Below, in pieces: positions 17,147-25,433 of a DNA stretch of 42,633 bases. The translations under genes were made by a program, and so were the position numbers. Under the pieces are notes generated by a model, which ran no database searches, was not told the origin of the DNA, and saw nothing but the letters and a program-made list of their open reading frames with translations. Position 1 is the stretch's first letter, and the number at the start of each line of letters is the position of its first letter. The stretch spans positions 1 to 42,633 of the forward strand of contig DATLZA010000143.1 of the NCBI GenBank assembly GCA_035574235.1, in the 5' to 3' direction. This DNA is from Planctomycetota bacterium (GTDB lineage: Bacteria; Planctomycetota; MHYJ01; JACPRB01).

Positions 17147-18588
17147 AGGTTCTCGTCGCCAACCGGGGGGAGATCGCCTGCCGCGTGCTGCGCGCGCTGC
17201 GGGAGATGGGATTGCCCTCCGTGGCGGTCGTGGCGGCCGGCGAGGAGGACGAGCCGCACGCGGATCTGGCGTCCGAGATCGTGATGGTGCCGGGGCCGGA
17301 GGCGTATCTGGATCCGGCGGCGATGGTGGCGGCGGCGCGGCGTTCGGGCGCGCAGGCCGTGCATCCCGGCTACGGGTTTCTGTCCCAGAGCGCCGCCTTC
17401 GCGCGCGCCTGCCGCGACGCGGGGATCGTGTTCATCGGGCCGCCGCCGGAGGCGATGGCCGCGCTCGGGGACAAGCGCGCGGCGCGCCGGACGGCCGAGG
17501 GGCTCGGGATTCCGGTGCTTCCCGGCGCGCGGGAGGTGGACGCGCCGGCGGCGGCCGAGCAGGCGGCCGCGCGGGTGGGGTATCCGGTGCTCCTCAAGGC
17601 GGCCGGCGGAGGGGGCGGGCGCGGCATGCGGCGCGTGGAGCGCGCGGACGAGATGCCCGAGGCCTTCGAGTCCGCCCGGCGCGAGGCGGCCGCGGCCTTC
17701 GGAGACGACCGGCTGCTTCTGGAAAAATACCTGAGTCCCGCGCGGCACGTGGAAGTCCAGATCCTGGCCGACGGGCGCGAGGCGGTGGCCGTGGGGGAGC
17801 GCGAATGCAGCCTCCAGCGGCGCTATCAGAAGGTGATCGAAGAAGCTCCCTGCGCGGCGCTTTCCGAGCGGGCGCGGCAGGAGATGTTCGAGGCGGCCGT
17901 GAAGCTCGCCCGCGCCGTGGGATACCGGAGCGCCGGAACGGTGGAGTTCCTGGTGGGATCCGACGGCCGGGCGTGGTTTCTGGAGGTGAATACCCGCCTG
18001 CAGGTCGAGCATCCGGTGACCGAGCTCGTGACCGGAATCGACCTGGTCCGGGCGCAGATCGAGCTGGCTCAGGGAGCGCGGCTGCCGTCCCCCGCCGCTC
18101 CGCGCGGGCACGCCATCGAGGCGCGCCTGAACGCGGAAGATCCGTACCGCGGCTTTCTGCCGCAGACCGGAAAGATCCTCGGGCTTCATTTTCCGCATCG
18201 CCCCGGCCTGCGGGTGGACGCGGGCATCCGGGAAGGGAGCCGCGTGGGGACGCGATACGATCCCCTTCTGGCCAAGCTCGTCGCGTGGGGAAAGGATCGG
18301 GAGACGGCGCGGCGGCGGCTCATCGAGGCGCTGCGGGAGACCGTGCTTCTGGGGGTGGTCACGAACCTGTCGTTTCTCCTCTCGGTGCTCGAAAGCGACG
18401 TGTTCGTCCGCGGGGAGACCTTTACCACGACGCTCGAGGCGGCCGCATGGCCCGAGCCGCCGGTGCCGCCAGAGGCGGCGGAGGCGGCGCGGCGGGTACT
18501 GGCGGCGCCGTCGGGGGAAGCCGGCGGAGGGCCGAGCGACCTGCACTCGCCGTGGGCGACGATGGGGCCTTTCCGGGTGGGATCGTGA
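17143..18588 (+). CDS. Biotin carboxylase subunit of methylcrotonoyl-CoA carboxylase
   Basis: 481 aa. It carboxylates biotin with ATP and bicarbonate. N-terminus KVLVANRGEIACRV, HPGYGFLS (74-81), ATP-grasp glycine loop GGGGGRGM (155-162), VEVQILADG, GERECSLQRRYQKVIEEAP and EVNTRLQVEHPVTE. After the carboxylase domain (about 445 residues) it ends with SDLHSPWATMGPFRVGS, which matches the start of the linker (BT) domain of fused MCC alpha chains. The biotin domain is in the next gene, so the alpha chain is divided. The stop overlaps the next GTG. Confidence 0.92.
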   Translation: MKVLVANRGEIACRVLRALREMGLPSVAVVAAGEEDEPHADLASEIVMVPGPEAYLDPAAMVAAARRSGAQAVHPGYGFLSQSAAFARACRDAGIVFIGPPPEAMAALGDKRAARRTAEGLGIPVLPGAREVDAPAAAEQAAARVGYPVLLKAAGGGGGRGMRRVERADEMPEAFESARREAAAAFGDDRLLLEKYLSPARHVEVQILADGREAVAVGERECSLQRRYQKVIEEAPCAALSERARQEMFEAAVKLARAVGYRSAGTVEFLVGSDGRAWFLEVNTRLQVEHPVTELVTGIDLVRAQIELAQGARLPSPAAPRGHAIEARLNAEDPYRGFLPQTGKILGLHFPHRPGLRVDAGIREGSRVGTRYDPLLAKLVAWGKDRETARRRLIEALRETVLLGVVTNLSFLLSVLESDVFVRGETFTTTLEAAAWPEPPVPPEAAEAARRVLAAPSGEAGGGPSDLHSPWATMGPFRVGS

Positions 18589-18965
18589 ACTGGATCGTTT
18601 TCGAGCATGAGGGGCGCCGGGTCCGTCTGGCGGTGGCGCGGTCGGGTCCGGGCGTGTGGGTCGGCTGGCCCGGCGGGGCGCGCTATTTCGGGCCGGAGGG
18701 GCGCGAGGCCGTCGGAAGCGCCGGGGCGCGGGGCAACGAGGTGCGCGCCCCCATGACGGGCAAGGTGATTCGGGTGGCGGCCGCGCCGGGGCGGAAGGTC
18801 GCCGCGGGCGAGGTGCTCGTCGTTCTGGAGGCCATGAAGATGGAGTACCGCCTGGTCGCGCCGAGGGATGGGACCGTGGAGTCCGTCCGTTGCAGGGAAG
18901 GGGAGCTGGTGGATCTAGGGGCGACCCTGGTGACCTTGGGGGCCGCGCCGGAAGGAACGTCGTGA
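18585..18965 (+). CDS. Biotin carboxyl carrier subunit (separated C-terminus of MCC alpha)
   Basis: 126 aa. It carries the biotin that shuttles CO2 between the two active sites. Residues 1-45 (NWIVFEHEGRRVRLAVA and following strands) look like the beta part of the MCC linker domain. Residues 50-120 are the biotinyl domain with EAMKME (82-87); Lys85 is the biotinylation site. The GTG start overlaps the carboxylase stop (GTGA), and a weak GGGTGGGA lies upstream. In most bacteria this is the C-terminal end of a chain of about 650 residues. The stop overlaps the next GTG. Confidence 0.9.
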   Translation: MNWIVFEHEGRRVRLAVARSGPGVWVGWPGGARYFGPEGREAVGSAGARGNEVRAPMTGKVIRVAAAPGRKVAAGEVLVVLEAMKMEYRLVAPRDGTVESVRCREGELVDLGATLVTLGAAPEGTS

Positions 18966-19819
18966 TCCGCATCGTGGAGGTCGGGCCGCGCGACGGGCTG
19001 CAGAACGAAGCCGCCGCGATTCCCACGGACGTCAAGGTGGCGTTCGTGAACGCGCTTTCGCAGGCGGGCCTTCCCGAGATCGAAGCGGGGGCGTTCGTCT
19101 CTCCGAAGTGGGTGCCGCAGCTGGCGGATTCGGAGGACGTCTTCCGGCGGATCGCGCGTCGCCCGGGCGTGGTCTACTCGGCGCTCGTTCCGAACCTCCA
19201 GGGCTACGAGCGCGCGCGGGCCTGCCGGGCGGACAAGGTGGCGGTCTTCACGGCGGCGAGCGAGACGTTCAACCGAAGGAACGTCAACGCCTCGATCGAA
19301 GAGTCTCTGGAGCGCTTCCGGCCGGTCCTGGCGGAGGCGCGGCGGGACGGGGTTCCCGTGCGCGGCTACATTTCGACGGCCTTCTGGTGTCCCTACGAAG
19401 GGAAGGTGAAGCCGGAGAAGACGCTCGAGGTGGCGCTTCGCCTGAAGGATCTCGGGGTGGCGGAGCTTTCGATCGGCGACACCATCGGCAAAGCTTCGCC
19501 CCCGGAGGTGGCGGAGCTTCTGGGGCTTTTGGCCGGGCGGGTGCCGGTGGAGATGCTGGCCGTGCATTTCCACGACACCTACGGGCGGGCGGTGGCCAAC
19601 GTGCTTGAGGCGCGGCGGCGGGGCGTGCGGACGTTCGACGCGAGCACGGGGGGGCTGGGCGGTTGCCCGTACGCCCCGGGGGCCTCGGGCAACGTGGCGA
19701 CCGAGGCGGTGGTGCGCGCCCTGCGGGCCGCGGGGGACGAGGTGGGGGTGGACCTGGAGGCGCTGGCGCGGGCGCGGGCCGTCATCGCGCCGGCGGTCGG
19801 CCGGGCGCTCGCGGAGTGA
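18962..19819 (+). CDS. Hydroxymethylglutaryl-CoA lyase
   Basis: 285 aa. It splits HMG-CoA into acetyl-CoA and acetoacetate, the last step of leucine degradation. VGPRDGLQNE at the N-terminus (metal and substrate residues), HFHDTYGRAVAN (metal-binding His-x-His) and the catalytic cysteine loop GGLGGCPYAPGASGN. The GTG start at 18962 overlaps the carrier-protein stop. It ends the operon; isovaleryl-CoA dehydrogenase, the step before the carboxylase, is not in this window. Confidence 0.93.
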   Translation: MIRIVEVGPRDGLQNEAAAIPTDVKVAFVNALSQAGLPEIEAGAFVSPKWVPQLADSEDVFRRIARRPGVVYSALVPNLQGYERARACRADKVAVFTAASETFNRRNVNASIEESLERFRPVLAEARRDGVPVRGYISTAFWCPYEGKVKPEKTLEVALRLKDLGVAELSIGDTIGKASPPEVAELLGLLAGRVPVEMLAVHFHDTYGRAVANVLEARRRGVRTFDASTGGLGGCPYAPGASGNVATEAVVRALRAAGDEVGVDLEALARARAVIAPAVGRALAE

Positions 19820-19877
19820 TGGAGCGTCGGGGACACATCGGATATAGTGCGGGACCTACGATCGCAGGGAGGACACG

Positions 19878-20180
19878 ATGGGACTGGGGCGCTACTTTCT
19901 CCACAATCTTCTCGATTCCGGCCGGTTCAGCAGGATCGACCAGGAGATGGACGACCGCAAGGCCTACGAGGACTTCAAGGGTCCGAAGGCGTCCGATCCG
20001 ATGACCCAGCTGGAGTTCGAGATCGGGTACGTCTCTCTCGTCTGCCGGACGCTCGTCGAGATGCTTCTGGCCAAGAAGATCTGCACGAAGGCGGAGCTCG
20101 AGGACCTGATGGACCGGATCGATCAGATGGATGGAGCCCGGGCCGGCGCCTTCGATCCGCGGAATTTCGGGATCGGGTAA
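19878..20180 (+). CDS. Small protein of unknown function
   Basis: 100 aa, probably cytoplasmic, no signal peptide. It has a clear start (GGGAGGACACG then ATG). The N-terminus is GLGRYFLHNLLDSGRF; the second half is helical with FEIGYVSLVCRTLVEMLLAKKICTKAELEDLMDRID, which resembles a short helix-turn interaction domain. A TATAGT lies at 19852-19857 without a clear -35. It follows HMG-CoA lyase by 58 nt and may be an extra member of that transcript. I do not recognise the family. Confidence 0.7.
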   Translation: MGLGRYFLHNLLDSGRFSRIDQEMDDRKAYEDFKGPKASDPMTQLEFEIGYVSLVCRTLVEMLLAKKICTKAELEDLMDRIDQMDGARAGAFDPRNFGIG

Positions 20181-20269
20181 AGGGGCGCGGCGGAACGATC
20201 CGCGCCCGCCGGTCGTTGAATAGGGAGGCTGAGGGGATCACCCGCGTCGTCCTTTGAAGGAGGTGGAGC

Positions 20270-20896
20270 GTGGATCTGGCGGGAGCGATTCTGGCGGGTC
20301 TTCTGGCGCAGGCCGCCCCGGAGGCGGGGGACGCGTATTTTCCGCTGGCCGAAGGGAACCGGTGGGTCTACCGGAACGACTACGACGAAGAGACGGAGAT
20401 GATCCACGAGGTGACGGGGGCCGAGGAGGTCGGCGCGGTCCGGTGCCTGGTCCTCGAATACCGCACCCATCTGGAGGCGGAGAAGCGCACGCGGGTTCTG
20501 CGCAAGGAGTGGCTGGAGGTGACTCCGGAGGGGGTGCGGATCCACAAGGTGGTCCGGGGGTTGAGCACGTATCCGGTCGAAGAACCCTTCTTCAAGCTCA
20601 AGCGCGAGCTTCGGTCCGGCGACGCCTGGGGGGGCTCCACGCGGGGCTCGGAGCTTGCGCCCCGGTATCGGTTCTCGGTGGAAGGGGAGGAGGACGTGCA
20701 GGTTCCCGCCGGGACGTACAAGGCGGTGCGGGTGCGGGTGGCGATCGAATCGGGGGAGCGCCACGCCGCGGAAGGGCACGAGTGGTACGCGAAAGGCGTG
20801 GGGCTGGTTCGGAGCCGGATGACGATCCGGGCCCGCGGCGAGGAGGTCACGATCGGCGCAGAGCTCAAGGAGTTCCGCAAGGGGCCGGCGAAGTGA
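20270..20896 (+). CDS. Exported protein of unknown function
   Basis: 208 aa. The GTG start is fixed by a strong AAGGAGGT six nt before it. Residues 1-20 are a short signal peptide (LAGAILAGLLAQAAPEA). The mature part opens with YFPLAEGNRWVYRNDY and alternates beta strands; VPAGTYKAVRVRV and EWYAKGVGLVRSRM follow. 'Y[FY]PL-x-x-G-x-x-W-x-Y' and the 'YA-x-GVGLV' signature are common in secreted beta-rich lipoproteins that share a DUF3108-like or LolA-like fold. Function unknown; the fold comparison is an inference. Confidence 0.75.
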   Translation: MDLAGAILAGLLAQAAPEAGDAYFPLAEGNRWVYRNDYDEETEMIHEVTGAEEVGAVRCLVLEYRTHLEAEKRTRVLRKEWLEVTPEGVRIHKVVRGLSTYPVEEPFFKLKRELRSGDAWGGSTRGSELAPRYRFSVEGEEDVQVPAGTYKAVRVRVAIESGERHAAEGHEWYAKGVGLVRSRMTIRARGEEVTIGAELKEFRKGPAK

Positions 20897-20929
20897 TTCG
20901 GGGCCCTGGGATCGCCCGCGGACAGCCGA

Positions 20930-20935
20930 TATAAT
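20930..20935 (+). promoter_or_regulatory. Perfect -10 box 9 nt before the gene at 20945
   Basis: TATAAT. No good -35 lies 16-18 nt upstream, and there is no Shine-Dalgarno before the ATG, which fits a leaderless start. Confidence 0.45.
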
Positions 20936-20944
20936 TCCCGTAGA

Positions 20945-21814
20945 ATGACACGGGTCGGCCTGGAGCTGGCCCGGGGGATCGCGTTCGCGGCGGCCTTCCT
21001 GGCGCCCGCGCGCCTGTGGGATCCGCCGCCTTCTCCGCTGGAACGGGCGCTTTTCCTCGTCCGCACGCAGGACTTCACGCCGCTTTTCGAATCCGTCTGC
21101 CGCCGGATCGAGACGCCCTTTTCGCCCGAACGGGAGGAGCGCTTTCTGGACGAGCTTTTCGGCCTGGCGGGCAAATGGAAGGCGCTGACGCGCAGCCGCG
21201 CGTCCTACGAGCGGCACGTCCGGAACGTTTTCGAGCGGCATCTCTTCGGTCCGGAGGAATTCGACCGGCTGATCGAGGGCGTGCGGGGCGACGCGAGGCG
21301 GGCCTTCGAGGCGGCGGAGAACCGGCTTCTCGTGGCGCTTTACGAGGACGTGCGGGCGGCGCGGCCGGAGCTGCGTTTCGAGCGGTTCCGGGACGATTAC
21401 GCGCGCCTCGCGGCGCGCCTGCTGCCTTCGATCCTGGGGGACGCCGGGTTCAACGTCGTGTCGTGGGTGGGAAGCGAAGCGGCCGCGGCGGGGGCCACGG
21501 CGGCCCTGGGGGCGGCGGGAATTCTGGGGGGCGCGGCGGCGGCGGGGTCGGCGAGCGGCGTGTGGACGCTCGGGGTGGGGCTTGTGGTGAGCGTGGGGGC
21601 GGGACTGGCCGTGGACGCGTGGATCGGGGGCATCTGGGAGGACGCGGCGCGGGCCGAGCTTCGGGCGCACGTGGCGGAGCTGCGCAACCGGCTGGCCGAG
21701 GAGGTGACGCGCGCGGTGGGGGAGGCGGTGGCGTGTTTCGTTCGTCTTCAGGAGTGCGCCGTGAGGGAGCTTTACGGGAGGATCGCCGATGGGCGCATGG
21801 CTGATCGCGATTAG
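20945..21814 (+). CDS. Membrane protein of unknown function, first of a pair
   Basis: 289 aa. It starts with a short hydrophobic segment (LARGIAFAAAFLAPA), then a charged helical region (35-165: FLDELFGLAGKWKAL, ERHVRNVFERHLF, RAFEAAENRLLVALYEDV). Residues about 175-225 are two Gly/Ala-rich hydrophobic stretches (AAAAGATAALGAAGILGG and VWTLGVGLVVSVGAGLAV), which could form a membrane hairpin. A helical tail follows. The downstream gene starts inside its last 26 nt. No family recognised; a membrane-remodelling or pore-like role is only a guess from the hairpin. Confidence 0.7.
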   Translation: MTRVGLELARGIAFAAAFLAPARLWDPPPSPLERALFLVRTQDFTPLFESVCRRIETPFSPEREERFLDELFGLAGKWKALTRSRASYERHVRNVFERHLFGPEEFDRLIEGVRGDARRAFEAAENRLLVALYEDVRAARPELRFERFRDDYARLAARLLPSILGDAGFNVVSWVGSEAAAAGATAALGAAGILGGAAAAGSASGVWTLGVGLVVSVGAGLAVDAWIGGIWEDAARAELRAHVAELRNRLAEEVTRAVGEAVACFVRLQECAVRELYGRIADGRMADRD

Positions 21815-22571
21815 CCTGGCTTGGGCGCCTGCGTCGCAGGCGGCGCGCCGGCTCGTGCAGGAGCTGGCCGAGGCGTTCGGCCGGGAGGCCGTGGAGCGGG
21901 TGGAGTCCCGGATCGTGCGTCTCGTGGAGGCGCACGGGGACGAGGCGGCGGCGGCGCTGCGGCGGGCGGGTCCGGCGGCGGTGCCCGTGCTGGAGGCGCA
22001 CGGGGCGACGGCGGCGCGTCTGGTGGCCCGCTGGGGGGACGAGGGGATGCGGCTCCTGGCGGCCGAGGGCGAGACGGCGATCCGGGCGGTGGGGCGGTGG
22101 GGGGATCGGGCGGCGGAATTCATGATCCGCCATCCCGGCGTGGGGAAGGATCTGCTGGAGCATTTCGGCGAACAGGCCCTTCGGGCCAACGTGTCGACGG
22201 AAGGAGCGATTCTTCTGGGGCGGCTTGCGGGTCCGATCCAGGCGTCGGGCCGGGCGGAGGAGATCTTCGGCGTGGTCGAGCGTTTCGGGGACCGGGCGTG
22301 TCAGTTTCTCTGGAGGAACAAGGGGACGGTCTTCACGGGGGCGCTGCTGGCGGCGTTCCTGGCGGATCCGAAGCCGTACCTCGACGGCGTCAGGAATCTC
22401 GTGGTGGAGCCGGCGGCGGAGGCGGCGCGGGAGGCGGTTCGGGGGACGAACTGGACGGTGGTGTTTCTGGCGATCGTGGGGGCGGGGGCGCTCGCCTTCG
22501 GGGTGCCGCGGTGGCTTCGGCGGCGCAAGGCGCGGGGAGCCGCGCTTGACTCCCCCGGAGGGGGGGCCTAG
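21789..22571 (+). CDS. Exported helical-repeat protein with C-terminal membrane anchor, second of a pair
   Basis: 260 aa. The start has GGGAGG seven nt upstream, inside the previous gene. Residues 1-18 are a signal peptide (AWLIAISLAWAPASQA). The centre is made of short Ala-rich helical units with a repeated 'hG/wG-[DE]-x-A' turn (AHGDEAA, AHGATAARL, RWGDEGMRL, RWGDRAAEF, HFGEQALRA, RFGDRACQF). One membrane span near the end (TVVFLAIVGAGALAFGV) is followed by RRRK. The topology suggests an inner-membrane anchor with the repeat outside. Unknown function; probably works with the upstream membrane protein. Confidence 0.7.
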   Translation: MGAWLIAISLAWAPASQAARRLVQELAEAFGREAVERVESRIVRLVEAHGDEAAAALRRAGPAAVPVLEAHGATAARLVARWGDEGMRLLAAEGETAIRAVGRWGDRAAEFMIRHPGVGKDLLEHFGEQALRANVSTEGAILLGRLAGPIQASGRAEEIFGVVERFGDRACQFLWRNKGTVFTGALLAAFLADPKPYLDGVRNLVVEPAAEAAREAVRGTNWTVVFLAIVGAGALAFGVPRWLRRRKARGAALDSPGGGA

Positions 22572-22574
22572 AAT
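22546..22574 (+). promoter_or_regulatory. Promoter of tRNA-Ala(GGC)
   Basis: TTGACT at 22546-22551 and TAGAAT at 22569-22574, spacer 17 nt. It lies across the 3' end of the preceding gene and predicts a start about 20 nt before the tRNA. Confidence 0.65.
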
Positions 22575-22599
22575 GTCGGGGCGCACGTCCTGGCCTGAC

Positions 22600-22675
22600 G
22601 GGGCTGTAGCTCAGATGGGAGAGCGCCTGAATGGCATTCAGGAGGTCGAGGGTTCGAATCCCTTCAGCTCCACCA
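22600..22675 (+). tRNA. tRNA-Ala(GGC)
   Basis: 76 nt including an encoded CCA. Acceptor stem GGGGCTG with CAGCTCC, including the G3-U70 pair that marks alanine tRNAs. Anticodon stem CCTGA/TCAGG with loop ATGGCAT, anticodon GGC. T-loop GGTTCGAATCC. Confidence 0.97.
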
Positions 22676-22727
22676 GGCCGGGACGCGCGGCGCCATTCTC
22701 CTCCCGCCCGATTCCGCCGGTCCGTTC

Positions 22728-22757
22728 TTGACGCCGTCCGTCCCTCCCGGTTAGCCT
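22728..22757 (+). promoter_or_regulatory. Promoter of the HEAT-repeat gene
   Basis: TTGACG at 22728-22733 and TAGCCT at 22752-22757, spacer 18 nt. Leader of about 22 nt with a GGAGG site at 22774-22778. Confidence 0.5.
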
Positions 22758-22785
22758 GAATTCGGCGTTCTTCGGAGGCTTTCGG

Positions 22786-24909
22786 ATGCTCGGCGCGATC
22801 CTGTTTTGGGCGCTGGCGGGCGCCGCGGCGGACCAGGACGGCGCGGCGGACGAGAAGGAGCTTCGGCGCCGGATCGAGCAGCTCGGGGCGGATTTTCTCG
22901 AGGAGCGCCAGGCGGCGCGGGAGGCGCTGGAGAAGTTCGGCGCCCGGGCGGAAGGAGCGTTGCTCGAGGCGCTCCGGAGTCCCGACCATCGCGTTCGCGG
23001 CGTCGCGCTGGAGCTTCTCACGCTTCTTAAGTCCGCGCGGGCGCTGGACGCGGCGCGGGCGATGTTCGAGTCCGACGAGGACGCGGGCGTCCGGGACGCG
23101 GCCTTTCGACTCCTGCGGGCGCTGGGGCCCCGGGCCGAGGAGGCGCTGATCGCCGCCCTGCGCAGTCCGCGCCCCGAGCATCGCGCGGGGGCCCTTCAGT
23201 CGCTCACCGAGTTCAAGAGCGCGCGGGCGGCCAGGGACGTGGCCGACCTTCACGACCGCGAGGAGGACCCGGAGGTCAAAGCCCTGGCCTTGCGGTGTCT
23301 GCAGTCGCTGGGTCCGCCGGCCGAGCCTTTTCTTCTGAAGTATCTGGGTTCGCCCGACGCGGCCCTCCGGCGCGAGGCGCTCGAGGGGCTGCGATCGTCC
23401 TCGAGCCCCGAGGCTCTCGAGGCGGCGGGGAAGCTCTTCGCGCGGGAGACGGAGGTGCCGGTTCTCAACGCGGCGTTCGATTTCCTGCGGCAGGCGGGCC
23501 CGCGGGCGGCGCCTTTCTTCGTCGAGGCGCTCCGCAGTCCCCAGGAGCACGCCCGGGCGCGGGCGATCGAGGGGCTCAAGGCGCTTCGCCACGAGGCGGC
23601 GATCGGGCCGGTGGGGGAGGTCCTGCGGAAGGACGGTTCGGAGGCCGTCCGCGCGGCGGCGGCGGATTTTCTGAAAGGCATGGGCCTGAAGGCGGAGGAG
23701 CCGCTTGTCGAGGCGCTCTCCGCGGAGGACCGGCGGGTGCGCCTCCTGGCGCTCGAGGCGCTGGGCGAGATCCGGAGCGAGAAGCCGCTGGAGGCGGTGC
23801 GCCGGCTGTATCGCGAGGATCCGGACCGGGAGGTGCATCGGGCGGCCTTCGAGTATCTGCGGCGGTTGGGCCGGCGCGCGGAGAAGGATCTGCTCGCGGC
23901 GCTTTCGGACGAGGACAAGGAGATCCGGCGGCGGGCGATTCTGGCGCTCGGCGAGGCGGGGTCGGAGGAGGCGATTGCGCCCCTGGTGGGATTTCTCGTG
24001 CAGCGGCACGATGCGGAGATCAAAGGAGCGGCGCGGGACGCGCTCGTGCGGATCGGGCCGAAGGCGCTGGAAGCGGTGCGGCGGGCGGCCGCGGCGGGCG
24101 AAGTGGACAAGGAGATCGCCGGGGAAATGGAGGCGCTCCGCGTCCAGGAGGAGGTCGAGGGGGCGCTGGACCGGTGGGTGACGGACTTCGGGCAGAGCGG
24201 GACGTTCGAAGGACAGTTCCGCGACCTCGAGGCGCTGGGGCGGGAGAAGGCGCTGCCGGTGCTCCGGCGGATGGCGCGGGAGACGGGCTTCGCCTGGCGC
24301 CTGGCGGACCGGCGCCCGCGGAATTACGCGTACGAGCTTCGGATGCGCGAGCTGGCGATCCTGGCCCTGGGAGCGCTGGGAGATCGCGAGTCGGTCGGAG
24401 TCCTCAAGGAGGCGCTGCGGGAGGCGGGACCGGCCGGGACGGAGGGAGGATTCCGGGAGGAGCTGCTGGTGGCGCTTCATCGGCTGGGGGAGAAGGAGCC
24501 GCTGGAGGAATTCGTGGAGCGGACGCGCCGGGAAGCGCAGGAAGCCCTCCGCGGCGACGCCAAGGAGCAGGGGTGCACGCTTCTTTTCTCGGTAGGGCTG
24601 GTGCTCAACCGCGTCGGGCGGAAGGACGAGGCGCGCGAGGCGTACCGGGCGATCGTGAAGGCGGTGGACGAGCATGGGATCGCGGACGCGGGGGTTCTTC
24701 CCACGGCGGCCTACAACCTGGCCTGTCTGGAGGCGCAGGCGGGGCGCAAGAGGGAGGCGGTCGAGTGGCTCGAAAAAGCCGTCCGCGCGGGGTTCAAGGA
24801 TCGCCAATGGATCCGGATGGACCGGGATCTCGATCCCATCCGGGACGAGGAGCGTTACCGCGCGCTTCTGGCCGACGAGGCGCTCTTCCGCGTCGAGGAC
24901 CGCAACTGA
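22786..24909 (+). CDS. Exported HEAT-repeat protein with C-terminal TPR-like region
   Basis: 707 aa. Residues 1-15 are a signal peptide (LGAILFWALAGAAA). Residues about 25-460 are a run of HEAT-like units of about 31 residues, each with a 'LRSPD-x-x-VR-x-x-AL-x-x-L' pattern (for example RSPDHRVRGVALELL, AEDRRVRLLALEAL, SDEDKEIRRRAILAL). Residues about 600-690 look like a TPR pair (GRKDEAREAYRAIVKAV, AAYNLACLEAQAGRKREAVEWLEKAVRAGF). Such proteins are scaffolds for protein binding, here in the periplasm. It has its own promoter and Shine-Dalgarno. It ends 10 nt from the convergent cupin gene. No specific partner can be named. Confidence 0.85.
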   Translation: MLGAILFWALAGAAADQDGAADEKELRRRIEQLGADFLEERQAAREALEKFGARAEGALLEALRSPDHRVRGVALELLTLLKSARALDAARAMFESDEDAGVRDAAFRLLRALGPRAEEALIAALRSPRPEHRAGALQSLTEFKSARAARDVADLHDREEDPEVKALALRCLQSLGPPAEPFLLKYLGSPDAALRREALEGLRSSSSPEALEAAGKLFARETEVPVLNAAFDFLRQAGPRAAPFFVEALRSPQEHARARAIEGLKALRHEAAIGPVGEVLRKDGSEAVRAAAADFLKGMGLKAEEPLVEALSAEDRRVRLLALEALGEIRSEKPLEAVRRLYREDPDREVHRAAFEYLRRLGRRAEKDLLAALSDEDKEIRRRAILALGEAGSEEAIAPLVGFLVQRHDAEIKGAARDALVRIGPKALEAVRRAAAAGEVDKEIAGEMEALRVQEEVEGALDRWVTDFGQSGTFEGQFRDLEALGREKALPVLRRMARETGFAWRLADRRPRNYAYELRMRELAILALGALGDRESVGVLKEALREAGPAGTEGGFREELLVALHRLGEKEPLEEFVERTRREAQEALRGDAKEQGCTLLFSVGLVLNRVGRKDEAREAYRAIVKAVDEHGIADAGVLPTAAYNLACLEAQAGRKREAVEWLEKAVRAGFKDRQWIRMDRDLDPIRDEERYRALLADEALFRVEDRN

Positions 24910-24919
24910 CGCGGACGGC

Positions 24920-25384
24920 TCACCCGTCCTTGCGGGACCAGTCGTAGGGGACGGAGGGATCGTTCCAGGAGAGCGTTGAGCCGCCGGGGGCCGACGGGTC
25001 GAACGCCTCGGACGCCGCGTGGAGAAGGAGGCATTCCTCGTCTCCGGCGCCTTTGAGACCGTGGAGCACGTCGGGAGGCACCGCGACGACCCGCGGCTGG
25101 CGGGGGCCCAGGAAGAGCTCGTTGATCGCGCCGCGGGTCGGGGATCCTTCGCGGTCGTCGTAGAGGACGAGCTTGGCCAGGCCGCGGACGCCGGCGAAAT
25201 ATTCCCACCGCGTGGGGTGCCGCCGCCACGCCCGGACCGCGCCGGGGTAGACGGTCACGACCGAGAGATGTTCGATCCTTCGCGGGGCGACGTCGCCGGA
25301 GCGGAGAATCGGGGCCCAGAATCCCCGTTCGTCGGGGAGCATCTCGAATTCGCGGACGGCGACGCCGTGAATGGTCTTCGGCAT
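24920..25384 (-). CDS. RmlC-like cupin, dTDP-4-dehydrorhamnose 3,5-epimerase family
   Basis: 154 aa, slightly shorter than true RmlC (about 180). RmlC enzymes epimerise a dTDP-keto-sugar; shorter relatives act on other sugars. A jelly-roll barrel: PDERGFWAPILRSGD, an AWRRHPTRWEYFAGVRG stretch carrying the conserved His, and VAVPPDVLHGLKG. The ATG at 25384 has no Shine-Dalgarno; a -10 box ends 6 nt upstream. The neighbouring epimerase/dehydratase is also a nucleotide-sugar enzyme, so the two may supply one surface glycan. Exact substrate unknown. Confidence 0.75.
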   Translation of the reverse strand: MPKTIHGVAVREFEMLPDERGFWAPILRSGDVAPRRIEHLSVVTVYPGAVRAWRRHPTRWEYFAGVRGLAKLVLYDDREGSPTRGAINELFLGPRQPRVVAVPPDVLHGLKGAGDEECLLLHAASEAFDPSAPGGSTLSWNDPSVPYDWSRKDG

Positions 25385-25390
25385 GACGGG

Positions 25391-25418
25391 ATGATAAGCC
25401 TTCCCCGGCGGGAAGCAA
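25391..25418 (-). promoter_or_regulatory. Promoter of the cupin gene, leaderless type
   Basis: TTGCTT at 25413-25418 and TATCAT at 25391-25396, spacer 16 nt. Only 6 nt separate the -10 from the ATG. Confidence 0.55.
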
Positions 25419-25433
25419 GTCTCTTCGCGCCGG

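Noticed and set aside
18570-18600. Possible frameshift error joining biotin carboxylase and carrier domains
   Set aside because: The GTGA overlap matches the other coupled starts in this operon, and each part ends or begins sensibly. Kept as a fission, with read checking suggested.
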